64,000 bases of DNA from JAPPHA01 sp964291635. Its GTDB lineage: Bacteria > Pseudomonadota > Alphaproteobacteria > Rhodobacterales > Rhodobacteraceae. The notes beneath the pieces were generated by a model, which did no database searches, had not been told where the DNA came from, and worked only from the letters and a program-made list of their open reading frames with translations. Positions 9,344 through 18,577 of the stretch are shown piece by piece (position 1 is the stretch's first letter; the number at the start of each line of letters is the position of its first letter). Made by a program: the position numbers and the translations under genes. The stretch is from NCBI GenBank assembly GCA_964291635.2, contig OZ219903.1, forward strand, positions 1-64,000, in the 5' to 3' direction.

Positions 9344-9368
9344 GCCGGCGCAACAAGGTTGCGCCGGC
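9344..9368 (+). promoter_or_regulatory. Perfect 11-bp-stem hairpin between binding-protein and permease genes
   Basis: Arms GCCGGCGCAAC (9344-9354) and GTTGCGCCGGC (9358-9368) with loop AAG. No U-tract follows, so it is more likely an mRNA-stabilising or attenuating stem than a full terminator. It starts 12 bp after the binding-protein stop codon. An equivalent stem occurs in the second Dpp-type operon at 48574-48600. Confidence 0.7.
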
Positions 9369-9393
9369 TACCCTCCTTCCCTAACAGCCGGAC

Positions 9394-10420
9394 ATGATTG
9401 CGGTTCTCAGGCTGCTGGCTGGAAGGCTGGCGATTTCGCTGCTCGTTCTGGCCGGTGTGTCAGTTCTGATTTTTGCCATTGCCCGTGTCATTCCCGGTGA
9501 CCCGGCCCGTATAGCCCTCGGGCCGAATGCAACCGCTGAACAGGTCGAGAAGCTCCGAACCCAGCTGCGCCTCGACCAGCCGGTCTGGCGGCAGTACGGG
9601 CATTTCGTGTCCGACCTTGCGGAAGGCGATCTCGGAGTCTCCCTCTACACCAATCGTCCGGTGACGACGGACATAGCTCAGTTCCTGCCTGCGACACTTG
9701 AAACTGATTTTTGCCGCCGGAATTCTCATGATCTGCATTGGGCTGCCAATGGGAATCCTGGCTGCCAAGAACGAAGGAGGCTTTCTTGACAACCTTGTCC
9801 GGGTGGTGTCGCTGCTCGGCGTTTCGGCTCCCAGCTTTGTCTGGGCAGTCATCCTTATGCTTCTGTTCGCGTTCTTCCTGCCGCTGTTTCCTATAGCCGG
9901 GAGAATCAGCGTGGATTTTGATGTTCCGCACGCAACCGGATTTCTGCTGGTCGACAGCCTTCTCGATGGTCAATTCGACGCTTTCATCAACGCGCTGTGG
10001 CACATTGCGCTGCCTGCTTTCGCTCTGGCCCTCTCGGGGATTGGTCAGGCAGCCAGGCTCACGCGCGCCAACATGGTCGAGACCTACCAGCGGCCATACA
10101 TCGAAATGGCCCGCTCCTACGGCTTTCCCGAATGGAAGGTCGCCCGCAAATACGCGTTTCGGCCCTCCCTAATTCCATCCCTGACCATAATCGGTCTGGA
10201 TTTTGCCGCAATGCTCGGCAACGCATTTCTGGTTGAGGCGATTTTCGCCTGGCCGGGCCTGTCGCGCTATGGAGTTGCCGTCATCCTTCGCAAGGATTTG
10301 AATGCCATCGTCGGCACGGTTCTAATCATCTCGGCGGCGTTTCTGATTGCCAATCTGATCGTCGATCTCCTGATCGCCCTGATAAACCCGCGAATTCGTC
10401 ATTCAAGGGACCAGGCATGA
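9394..10420 (+). pseudogene. DppB-like ABC permease, single +1 frameshift
   Basis: The amino part from ATG 9394 reads LLAGRLAISLLVLAGVSVLI and VIPGDPARIALGPNA, typical of DppB/OppB permeases. At 9701-9703 (AAA) one extra base breaks the frame right after LPATLE. The other frame continues LIFAAGILMICIGLPMGILA through the EAA-type loop (ARSYGFPEWKVARKYAFRPS) to the stop at 10418-10420. Removing one A restores a continuous protein of about 341 residues with six membrane segments. Its stop overlaps the next ATG. If the extra base is real the transporter is dead; if it is a base-calling error the gene is intact. Confidence 0.88.
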
Positions 10421-11253
10421 AGCGCGCAGCATACATCATCCTGTCCCGACCACTCTCTATCACCGGAGCGGCACTCATCGCGATCGTGGTTTTGTCGGCG
10501 CTGTTCGCGGATCTCATTGCACCCTTTCCGACGCATCGCGGCACGGTTGTGGACTTCACCAACTTCAACCAGCCGCCAGACCTTGTCAACATAATGGGGA
10601 CTGACCTGGTAGGCCGGGACCTGTTCAGCCGCATCCTCTACGCGTATCGCCTCTCGCTAATATTGGGCGCGGTCGTGCTTGCGATCGCGGTGCCTGTCGG
10701 AGTCACCGTTTGGGCTGGCCGCCGGCTATCTCGGCGGATGGATCAGATTCATCCTGATGCGCACGACTGACGTCTTCCTTTCAATCCCGCCGCTGGTGCT
10801 GGCCATGTCGATCATGGGGGGTCCTTGAGCCGACGCTGACCAACGGGATGATAGCCGTCACCGTCATGTGGTGGCCGTGGTATTCCCGCCTCGTCCACAA
10901 TCTTGCCCTTTCAGAACGCGAGGAGGGCTACGTCCTCGCCGCCGAGGTGATCGGCGCATCGAAGCTGCACATCATGTTTCGCGAAATCCTGCCGAATTGC
11001 GTTCCCGCCATCCTGACCAAGATGACCCTGGACCTAGGGTTTGTAATCCTGATTGCTTCGTCTCTGTCCTTCCTTGGACTCGGAGTCCAGCCGCCGACTC
11101 CCCGACCTTGGCTCAATGGTTGCCGAAGGGGCGCAGTACCTTCCTGACTCCTGGTGGCTCACAGTCTTTCCCGGATTGGCAATCCTGGTTGCCGTGTTCG
11201 GCTTCAACCTGCTCGGTGACGCTCTGCGGGAAATACTCGGGACCGGGCAATGA
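10417..11253 (+). pseudogene. DppC-like ABC permease with three +1 frameshifts
   Basis: Begins MKRAAYIILSRPLSITGAAL at ATG 10417 and shows the DppC signature NIMGTDLVGRDLFSRILYAY. Three frames are needed, each switched by one extra base in a homopolymer: TTT 10709-10711, GGGGGG 10816-10821 and CCCC 11101-11104. Corrected, the frame runs through VGLAAGYLGGWIRFILMRTT, EPTLTNGMIAVTVMWWPWYS, ASKLHIMFREILPN (EAA loop) and GFNLLGDALREILG to TGA 11251-11253, about 277 residues. The net shift is three bases, so the end is back in the starting frame and overlaps the ATPase ATG (ATGA). Confidence 0.88.
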
Positions 11254-12131
11254 CGCAGAATACTCTTGAAATCCAGGATCTGAGACTCTCGTTCCGTGAC
11301 CACACCGGATCAACGGAGGTGCTCCACGGCGTGTCGCTGTTCATCGCGCCGGAGGAGCGCGTTGCACTGGTCGGCGAGTCCGGGTCCGGGAAATCGGTTA
11401 CGGCCCGCGCGGTCTTGGGCCTTCTGCAGTCGCAGCGAAATGCCACGGTATCGGGACGAATTCGCTTCATGGGACAGGATCTCGACGAGCTTTCCGATGC
11501 TGAGAGACGCGGTCTGCGCGGCACCAGCATGTCGATGATATTCCAGGACCCTGTCTCGTCGCTGAACCCGTTGTTCAGAATTGAGGACCAGTTCCGCGAG
11601 GTACTGCGAAGGACAGACAGGGCGATCGACCGCGCCAAGACTCGAGGCATTGCCGGCAAGCTGCTGCACGAGGTCTCGATCGATGATCCGGAACGCGTTC
11701 TAGGATCCTACCCTTTCCAGTTGTCCGGCGGCATGAACCAGCGAGTGATGATTGCCATGGCGCTGGTCAACCAGCCATCGCTCTTGATAGCCGACGAACC
11801 GGGAACAGCGCTGGACGTAACGGTTCAGGACCAAACCCTGCGGCTCATGCGCGAACTCGTCGTGGACCGGCGGGCTGCAGTCTTCTTCATTTCGCACAAT
11901 CTGGGCGTGGTAAGGGAATTTTCAAACCGGCTCTACGTGATCTACCGCGGGAGAATTGTCGAAGCCGGTCCAACCAGCTCCATCTTCGAGAACCCACGCC
12001 ATCCTTACACTCGAGCGCTTCTCGCTGCGGTCCCGAGGATCACCGGCAGCGAGATTCCGGACGTCGGCGAGTCAACCGAGGGCTTCGCTGCACCTTGCGA
12101 GTTCCACGACATGGAAGTTCAGGCAGCATGA
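11250..12131 (+). CDS. ABC transporter ATP-binding protein, DppD type
   Basis: 293 residues, ATG overlapping the permease stop. Walker A GESGSGKS at about 42-49, Q-loop MSMIFQDPVSSLNPLF, signature LSGGMNQRVMIAMAL, Walker B LLIADEPGTALDV and H-loop FISHNLG. It energises import on the inner face of the membrane. It lacks the Cys-containing C-terminal oligopeptide-transporter extension seen in most DppD proteins and ends soon after YTRALLAAVPR with an unrelated tail, so it is some 30 residues short. The core ATPase looks intact. Confidence 0.93.
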   Translation: MTQNTLEIQDLRLSFRDHTGSTEVLHGVSLFIAPEERVALVGESGSGKSVTARAVLGLLQSQRNATVSGRIRFMGQDLDELSDAERRGLRGTSMSMIFQDPVSSLNPLFRIEDQFREVLRRTDRAIDRAKTRGIAGKLLHEVSIDDPERVLGSYPFQLSGGMNQRVMIAMALVNQPSLLIADEPGTALDVTVQDQTLRLMRELVVDRRAAVFFISHNLGVVREFSNRLYVIYRGRIVEAGPTSSIFENPRHPYTRALLAAVPRITGSEIPDVGESTEGFAAPCEFHDMEVQAA

Positions 12132-12940
12132 GCGAAGCCCTGCTCCGCATCCAGGGGTTGTCAAAGACCTTCCGAACCGGCGCGACGGAGGTCGTGGCCG
12201 TGCGGAATTTCAATATTGATGTCGCCGTCGGCGAATGTCTTGCCCTGGTCGGAGAGTCGGGATCCGGCAAGAGCACAATTGCCAACATGATCCTCGGCAT
12301 TTTGAGACCTACGGCCGGCACTATCACGTTCGACGACGAAGTTCTTCCCGACAGGCGGACCCTGCGCCACAGGCGCCGCATGCAGCTGGTGCAGCAGAAC
12401 CCCTTGTCTGCACTTAATCCCAACAGGACCGTCGGCGCATCGCTTCGGCTTGCGCTTGATGTACACGGCATCGGCGACAGGAGCAGCCGCCTGCTGCGGG
12501 TTGCCGAGTTGCTGAAGGAAGTCGGACTCGACCCGGACATGGCGCGCCGGCCGCCGTCCTCGCTGTCTGGCGGGCAAAGGCAGCGCGTCGCGATAGCCCG
12601 GGCCAGGTCATGCAATTCGGACCTGATAGTATTGGACGAGCCGACCTCGGCACTCGACGTGATCGTTCAGGCAAGGATTCTGAAGCTCCTGAACAGCCTG
12701 CGGGAAGCCCGCCGCCTGACATACCTCTTCATCACCCACGACCTCGCAGTCGTCAGAAGCGTTGCCGATCGGGTGGCCGTTCTGAACAGGGGGGAACTAG
12801 TCGAACTCGGCGCGACAGAGCAGATCTTTACGAATCCCTCCCACCCCTACACCTGCAAGCTCATTGCCGCTTCGCCGGTGGTGACGGCGGAGGAGGAGGA
12901 ACTGCGCGAACAATTGCGGCAAGGAGCAGACGATGAGTGA
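12128..12940 (+). CDS. ABC transporter ATP-binding protein, DppF type
   Basis: 270 residues from ATG 12128 (ATGA overlap with the preceding gene). Walker A GESGSGKSTI, Q-loop MQLVQQNPLSALNPNRTV, signature LSGGQRQRVAIARA, Walker B LIVLDEPTSALDV and H-loop FITHDLAVV are all present. It is the partner ATPase of the preceding gene. Like that protein it is shorter than usual at the C-terminus, ending after YTCKLIAASPVVTAEEEE. An upstream in-frame ATG (12095) lies inside the previous gene and is not favoured. Its end overlaps the GAF gene start by eight bases. Confidence 0.93.
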   Translation: MSEALLRIQGLSKTFRTGATEVVAVRNFNIDVAVGECLALVGESGSGKSTIANMILGILRPTAGTITFDDEVLPDRRTLRHRRRMQLVQQNPLSALNPNRTVGASLRLALDVHGIGDRSSRLLRVAELLKEVGLDPDMARRPPSSLSGGQRQRVAIARARSCNSDLIVLDEPTSALDVIVQARILKLLNSLREARRLTYLFITHDLAVVRSVADRVAVLNRGELVELGATEQIFTNPSHPYTCKLIAASPVVTAEEEELREQLRQGADDE

Positions 12941-13433
12941 AGCCGGCCCGGGCCACGTCCTCCCGACGATCCCATTCGATCCCGTTTCGGCCTGTGACGC
13001 CCTGTACAGGCTTGCGGTTTCGCATGTCGGAGTTCGCTTGTTCACCCTCATGGAGTTCGATCCGTCGCGCGGCGAGGGCCGTCGGTTCTATTCCAACATG
13101 CCGGACTATTATCCGCTTTCCGGGAGGAAGCAGGTTCCTTCCGGCATCTGGCTCGATTCAGTCATCACCAACCGGAGCATATTCGTCGCCAATCGAATCG
13201 AAGACATTGCCGAGGTCTTCCCGGATCACGGATTGATAAAGTCGCTCGGCTGCGGGGCGGTAGTCAATATTCCCGTTTGGACCGATGACGGCGTCATCGG
13301 AACCATCAATTGCCTGGATGAGGACGGGGCATACGGGCCAGCAGAGGTAGCCGCTGCAGCAGATCTCCGGCTTCCCGGCACCCTGTGCTTTCTCATCGAA
13401 CAATCACGGTCTTCAACTGGAGGAGCGCCATGA
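12933..13433 (+). CDS. GAF domain protein
   Basis: 166 residues, starting inside the end of the ATPase gene (ATG 12933). The sequence FTLMEFDPSRGEGRRFYSNM, VANRIEDIAEVFPDHGLI, LGCGAVVNIPVWTDDGVIGT and LCFLIEQ follows the GAF fold along its whole length, with no effector domain attached. GAF-only proteins of this type often occur beside hydantoinase and amidase genes and may sense the pathway substrate, but the ligand is unknown. Translational coupling with both neighbours places it in the operon. Confidence 0.8.
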   Translation: MSEAGPGHVLPTIPFDPVSACDALYRLAVSHVGVRLFTLMEFDPSRGEGRRFYSNMPDYYPLSGRKQVPSGIWLDSVITNRSIFVANRIEDIAEVFPDHGLIKSLGCGAVVNIPVWTDDGVIGTINCLDEDGAYGPAEVAAAADLRLPGTLCFLIEQSRSSTGGAP

Positions 13434-14679
13434 GCACGACGATCACGAGAGTTGCAACCGATGTCGGCGGCACCTTTACCGACCTGGTTTGCTTTGAACT
13501 GGATCCGGAGTCCGGCAGATCGGCCGTGAGGACGGCTAAATCGGCCACCACTCCGCCCGACTACGAACGCGGAATGATGGATGTCCTGAAAAAGGGCCGG
13601 GTTGACCTGACGGCCGTGGACTTTTTGGCCCACGGCACGACGGTTGTCATCAATGCACTGACGGAGCGAAAGGGTGTCAAGGTCGGCCTTATTTCGACGG
13701 ATGGATTCCGGGACACTCTCGAGATTGCCCGCGGCAACCGGCCCGATTTCTTCAACCTGCACTATGTCAAGCCGGCTCCGTTCGTTCCGCGCTATCTGCG
13801 TCGCGAACTGCCGGGCCGCATGAACTACAAGGGCGAGGAACTGATTCCGCTCGACCTTGATCCGCTGGTGCAGATCCTCGATGACTTTCGGGACGACGGC
13901 GTTGAAGCCGTGGCCATCAGTTTTCTCCATTCGTACGCCAATCCCGCTCATGAGCTTGCTGCGGAACTGGAGATAAAGCGACTTTGGCCGGAGGTTCCGG
14001 TCGTTTCATCCCACAGCATCGCAAGGGAGTGGCGGGAGTACGAGCGCACGAACACGGCCGTTCTCTCAGCATACGTCCAGCCGAGCGCCGAGCGCTACCT
14101 GAACCGGCTCAGAGAGGCGCTGGAGCGGAAAGGCTTCACCGGCAACCCCTACGTAATGCAGTCGAACTGCGGGATAGATTCCCTCGATTCATCGTCCCGC
14201 ACGCCGATTACGATGATCGAATCAGGCCGTCTTCCGGCGTCTGGGGCGCTGCCGAACTCGGCAGACTGACCGGCAACCTCAACGTAATCGCATTGGACAT
14301 CGGCGGTACAACTGCCAAGTGCTCGCTTGTCGAGGACGGAAACATCAAGATCATTACCGACTATTGGATCGAAAGAGACCGCAAGTCGTCAGGCTATCCG
14401 GTTATGGTTCCGGTGGTCGACTTGGTCGAAATCGGAAATGGCGGCGGATCGATTGCCTGGGTCGATGACTTTGGCAAGCTCCATGTCGGACCGCAGTCAG
14501 CTGGCGCGATTCAATCCGGCCCGGTGAAATCACGATTCAGAAAGGCGCCGGATTCCATCCCGATCGCTTGCCTGCGCATCGGGGGATCGGGGCAATCCAG
14601 GATCCGGAGATCATTGCTGCCCGGGACCGTTGCCGGAACAAGGCGCAGGGCCGGCTGCGGTCAGTGGCAATTGCCATGA
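13430..14679 (+). pseudogene. Hydantoinase/oxoprolinase subunit A (HyuA-like), frameshifted and truncated
   Basis: ATG 13430 overlaps the GAF stop. The start has the actin-like phosphate motif ATDVGGTFTDLVCFELD, then LAHGTTVVINALTERKGVKV. Near 14229 one base is missing after TPITMIESG. In the next frame the protein continues SSGVWGAAELGRLTGNLNVI, ALDIGGTTAKCSLV and EIGNGGGSIAWVD, then degenerates after VGPQSAGA at about residue 365. HyuA proteins are normally about 680 residues, so the C-terminal half and any hyuB appear to have been deleted. The intact enzyme is an ATP-dependent hydrolase of hydantoins or oxoproline. Confidence 0.87.
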
Positions 14680-15950
14680 TTACTTCAAACGCCCTCGCTG
14701 AACCCGACATTGACCTGGCAAACAGCCTATTCCGTGAACTTGCCCTGCGAACCGGCGACGGAATTGGCATCACCCGTATCTCGTTCGGCGCGGGAGAGCA
14801 GTTCGCGCATGACCTGCTTCGCCGCGAAGGCGAGCGGTTGGGGTTTCGGGTAGAGACCGATGCCGCATGCAATCTTTACCTGACCCTGGAGGGCAGAACG
14901 CCCGGTAACCGCATCATCATCGGTTCACATCTTGATTCCGTCCCGCATGGCGGGAACTTCGACGGAGCGGCCGGTGTGCTCTGCGGGCTTGCCGTCATGT
15001 CCGGCCTGGCAAGGGCGGGCGTGCGGCCACCCCGCGACATCTCGGTGATGGCAATTCGCGCCGAAGAAAGCACGTGGTTTGCCGCTTCCTATATCGGAAG
15101 CCGCGCCGCGTTCGGACAACTCGAATCGAAGGAATTGGACGGAGTGCGGAGTGCTTCGGACGGCCTGCTGCTCGGTGAGGCAATTGCAGCGGCGGGCGGT
15201 CATGTCGACCGGCTTCATGCGGGCAAGCCCCAACTCGACCCGGCCGAAATCGGCCTGTTCATCGAACCTCACATCGAACAGGGGCCGTGCCTGGTGACGG
15301 AAAACAGGCCAGTGGGAATTGTCACCGGCATCCGGGGATCCTTCAGGTACCGATCTGCCAGTTGCACTGGCAGCTATGCACATTCGGGCGCAACGCCGCG
15401 TCACCTGAGGCATGACGCCGTGCGCGCAACAGCTGCCCTGGTAACGGCAATGGACGCGGTCTGGGATGAAGCCGAACTGAACGGAGATGACCTGGCGATC
15501 ACATTTGGCAAGCTTGCCACCGATCCCGCCGAGCACGCATTCAGCAAGGTAGCGGGCCGCGTGGAATTCTCACTCGACGTCCGGAGCCAGTCTCCAGGCA
15601 AACTCGAACAGGTCGCTTCCGAACTTTCCGGCCTGGTCGAGCGGCTATCCCGGCAGTACTCGGTTCGCTTTGATCTCGGTCCGCGAACGGGGACATTCCC
15701 TGCCTTGATGGATCGCGGGGTCGTTGCGGCCCTGGAAACCGCGTGTTCCGTCGAAGGCGTGCCGGCGATCACCATGCCCAGCGGCGCAGGCCACGACGCG
15801 GCGGTCTTTGTCGGGATGGGAGTTCCCACCGGCATGCTCTTTATCCGCAACGAAAACGGCAGTCACAATCCGGATGAATCCATGGACATTGAAGATTTCG
15901 CCGCTGCCGCACGGGTTCTCATGAGGATCTGCCTGGAGCCGCCGCGGTGA
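14676..15950 (+). CDS. M20-family Zn hydrolase, N-carbamoyl-L-amino-acid hydrolase / AllC-like
   Basis: 424 residues from ATG 14676. Metal-site motifs are visible: IIIGSHLDSVPHGGNFDGAA (His and Asp ligands), AIRAEESTWF (Glu pair), IEPHIEQG and the C-terminal GAGHDAAVF. The family (AllC, HyuC, beta-ureidopropionase-like) removes carbamoyl groups or hydrolyses related amides in the cytoplasm. Next to a hydantoinase relic, carbamoyl-amino-acid hydrolysis is the natural reading. An upstream in-frame ATG (14568) lies in the HyuA debris, and the residues before 14676 do not match the family. The end overlaps the next gene (GTGA). Confidence 0.93.
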   Translation: MITSNALAEPDIDLANSLFRELALRTGDGIGITRISFGAGEQFAHDLLRREGERLGFRVETDAACNLYLTLEGRTPGNRIIIGSHLDSVPHGGNFDGAAGVLCGLAVMSGLARAGVRPPRDISVMAIRAEESTWFAASYIGSRAAFGQLESKELDGVRSASDGLLLGEAIAAAGGHVDRLHAGKPQLDPAEIGLFIEPHIEQGPCLVTENRPVGIVTGIRGSFRYRSASCTGSYAHSGATPRHLRHDAVRATAALVTAMDAVWDEAELNGDDLAITFGKLATDPAEHAFSKVAGRVEFSLDVRSQSPGKLEQVASELSGLVERLSRQYSVRFDLGPRTGTFPALMDRGVVAALETACSVEGVPAITMPSGAGHDAAVFVGMGVPTGMLFIRNENGSHNPDESMDIEDFAAAARVLMRICLEPPR

Positions 15951-16867
15951 CCGAATGCCTCGTGGTTCAGCCGATTGCCGAACCGGGCCTCGAACTGCTG
16001 CGCGGCGCAGGGCTGGTGGTCGGCACCCCCGACACCACCGACTTCGCGGCGCTCGAGCCGCACCTGGCCACCGCCCGCGCCGTGATCACGCGCAATCACG
16101 GGCTGTCGGCAATCGAAATTACGGCCGCACCCTACCTTGACGTGATCGTAAGTCACGGCGCCGGCACCGACGCGATCGACAAGTCCGCGACCGCGGCAAG
16201 GGGAATCCGGGTTACCTCCACGCCGGGTGCGAATACCATTGCCGTCGCAGAGCACACAATTGCCCTGATCCTCGCCTGTGCCCGGCAGATTCCCCGGGCA
16301 GACCTCGCCATGCGCAAAAGTGATTTCGGCTTCCGGTACCGGCAGACCGGGTTCGAAATCGCCGGGAAGACCCTGGGACTCGTCGGCTACGGACGAATTG
16401 CCCGCAGCGTCGCTGCGCTGGCGCGCGCCTTCAACATGCGCATCATCGCCGTCACCGCCCACGCCTCGGATTCAGTCCTTGCCGGCGACGGTGTCGAGCG
16501 GGTGGACATGGACACGCTCTGCGCCCGTTCCGATATCGTTTCCCTTCATTCCGTGCCCGGCAGGAGCCGTCGATTCGATGCTGCCCGGATCGACGCGTTG
16601 CGGCCGGGTGCCATTGTCGTCAATACGGCGCGCGGCTCGCTCCTCGACGAGACGGCGCTCGTCGCTGCCCTGCGGAACGGAAGGCTCTCGGGTGCAGCTC
16701 TGGACGTCTTTTCGCCAGAACCTCCGCCGAAGGACAGCCCGCTGTTCGATTGCCCTAAATTGATATTGACGCCCCATGTCGGGGGATCGGCGCTGGAGGC
16801 GCTGGATCGCACGGCCATCGCGGCTGCCAGAAAGGTGATCGAGGCCCTCGGGGTATCGTCGCGATGA
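15947..16867 (+). CDS. D-2-hydroxyacid dehydrogenase, NAD-binding (SerA-like)
   Basis: 306 residues, GTG start at 15947 overlapping the preceding TGA. It has VIVSHGAGTDAIDKSA and TPGANTIAVAEHTIALIL in the catalytic domain. The Rossmann loop is LGLVGYGRIARSVAAL, the arginine region VNTARGSLLDETALV, and the terminal LTPHVGGSALEALDR carries the catalytic His. It reduces a 2-keto acid or oxidises a D-2-hydroxyacid. Its place between a carbamoylase and oxoprolinase subunits suggests a role in processing the freed amino-acid carbon skeleton; the specific substrate is unknown. It overlaps pxpB by four bases. Confidence 0.92.
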   Translation: MTECLVVQPIAEPGLELLRGAGLVVGTPDTTDFAALEPHLATARAVITRNHGLSAIEITAAPYLDVIVSHGAGTDAIDKSATAARGIRVTSTPGANTIAVAEHTIALILACARQIPRADLAMRKSDFGFRYRQTGFEIAGKTLGLVGYGRIARSVAALARAFNMRIIAVTAHASDSVLAGDGVERVDMDTLCARSDIVSLHSVPGRSRRFDAARIDALRPGAIVVNTARGSLLDETALVAALRNGRLSGAALDVFSPEPPPKDSPLFDCPKLILTPHVGGSALEALDRTAIAAARKVIEALGVSSR

Positions 16868-17589
16868 CTCTGGCCTACCCCCGTGTCGTTCCCTGTGGCG
16901 ATTCAGCCATCGCGGTGGAGTTCGGTGACAGGGTCGATGCCGATATCAATCAACGTGTCATTGCGCTTGACCATGCCGTACGGGTCGCCGCGCTTCCGGG
17001 CGTGGTCGAGTGCGTACCGACCTACCGCTCGTTGCTCGTGCATCTCGATCCATTGATCGCCGAGCACGGGAAGTTGTCCTTGACCTTGGCAAGGCTCGCA
17101 CGTGAGGTGCGTGCAGGAACAGCCAGGGGTCGCCGCTGGAGGGTGCCCGTGGTCTACGGCGGCGACCATGGCGAGGATCTCGATGAATTGGCCGCGCTGC
17201 ATGGCCTGACTCCCGCGCAGGTTGTCGAACTCCACGCCGGTTCGCTCTACCGGGTCTACATGATTGGCTTCGTGCCGGGGTTTACATATCTCGGGGGGCT
17301 TGATTCACGGCTTGCAACGCCGAGACGGAACACGCCGCGCACGAGCATACCCGGCGGGTCGGTCTCGATCGGCGGCGCCCAGTCTGCCATCGGATCGATT
17401 CCTTCTCCAAGTGGCTGGCACCTGATCGGACGCACGCCCGTGCTGTGCTTTCATCCCAGCCGCGATCCGGTGTTCCTTTTCGAGGCCGGAGACGAGATCA
17501 CGTTCGAGCGCATGCATGCCGAGCGGTGGGAGCACCTGGCGGCCCGATCGGAGGCAGGTGACATCATTGCCACGTGCGAGTCGGAATGA
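16864..17589 (+). CDS. pxpB: 5-oxoprolinase subunit B (KipI/PxpB family)
   Basis: 241 residues beginning VVPCGDSAIAVEFGDRVDAD, with VVECVPTYRSLLVHLDP and the family hallmark MIGFVPGFTYLGGLD, then TSIPGGSVSIGGAQ and GWHLIGRTPV. PxpB works with PxpC and PxpA to open 5-oxoproline to glutamate with ATP. ATG 16864 overlaps the dehydrogenase stop and its own stop overlaps the pxpC start. It was formerly called allophanate hydrolase subunit 1, and the same fold occurs in urea amidolyase; the PxpABC context here favours oxoprolinase. Confidence 0.92.
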   Translation: MTLAYPRVVPCGDSAIAVEFGDRVDADINQRVIALDHAVRVAALPGVVECVPTYRSLLVHLDPLIAEHGKLSLTLARLAREVRAGTARGRRWRVPVVYGGDHGEDLDELAALHGLTPAQVVELHAGSLYRVYMIGFVPGFTYLGGLDSRLATPRRNTPRTSIPGGSVSIGGAQSAIGSIPSPSGWHLIGRTPVLCFHPSRDPVFLFEAGDEITFERMHAERWEHLAARSEAGDIIATCESE

Positions 17590-18577
17590 CGGGGCTGCGG
17601 GTCATCGACTGCGGGTCCGGAACCACGGTCCAGGACCGGGGACGGATTGGCCTGCGTCGCTACGGCGTGTCCACATCAGGCATGATGGACATCGAATCTG
17701 CCGCCTGGCCAATGCGCTGACCGGGAACCTGCCGGATACGGCATGCGTTGAATTCCAGATGGCGGGCGGGCGGTTCGCGTTGGAAGGCAGGCAAGCGGTA
17801 ATGGCGCTGTCTGGCCCGGGTTGCATGCTCCGGATCGGAGGACATTCCGTCCCCGACGGCCGCTCGGCAAGTGGTGAGCCCGGCGATGTGATCGAAGTGG
17901 GACCGGTCCGAGGCGGGGTCTTTGCCTACCTTGCTGTCGGAGGCGGTTTCGACTTGCCCGAGATGATGGGAAGTCTCTCGGTTCACCGCCGTTCCGGGAT
18001 CGGCGGGCGAGCGCTTGCACCCGGCGACCTGCTGCCTTTCAAGGCTCCGGAGCGCGGAAAACTGTGCAGAAGCGCACACGCTGCCGCTCCCGCGGGTCCG
18101 GTTCGCCTTGTCCCCGGTCCCCAGCACGATCATTTCGCGGCCAAGGCAATGGAGCTGCTCACCGGCAGTCCGTTTGTCGTCAGGCCGGACAGTGATCGCA
18201 TGGCTTACCGGTTGGATGGCCCGCCACTGCTCCACAAGGGCGAAGCCAACATCGTATCGGACGGTGTCCTTGCCGGCAGCATCCAGGTGCCCGGGGACGG
18301 CATTCCGACCATCCTCCTGCGTGACTGCCAGACGACGGGAGGCTATCCCAAGATTGCCACGGTCATCAGCGCCGATCTCGGTCGCCTGGCACAAGTCGTG
18401 CCCGGCGGAATCGTGCACTTTTCTTCTGTCACGCCCGAGGAAGCGGTCGAGGCGGCCCGTGAAGCAGCCGATCAGCTTCGCGCGCGGATCGCAGCCATCC
18501 GCCGTGTACGAACCGAACCGGCAACGGAGACGCTACTCGGGACCAACCTTGTCGGCGGCGTGACCGACGGATCCTGA
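17586..18577 (+). pseudogene. pxpC: 5-oxoprolinase subunit C (KipA/PxpC family), frameshifted near the start
   Basis: ATG 17586 overlaps the pxpB stop. The start reads TGLRVIDCGSGTTVQDRGRI and YGVSTSGMMD as expected, but near 17695 one base is lost and that frame ends at 17720. The other frame carries on with RLANALTGNLPDTACVEFQM, LRIGGHSVPDG, PTILLRDCQTTGGYPKIA and VVPGGIVHF to TGA 18575-18577. Corrected length is about 330 residues, full size for the family. The last 45 bp overlap the convergent pxpA gene. Confidence 0.9.

Noticed and set aside
9369..9380. Rho-independent terminator after the first binding-protein gene
   Set aside because: The hairpin at 9344-9368 lacks a U-tract; downstream bases are TACCCTCCTTCC.
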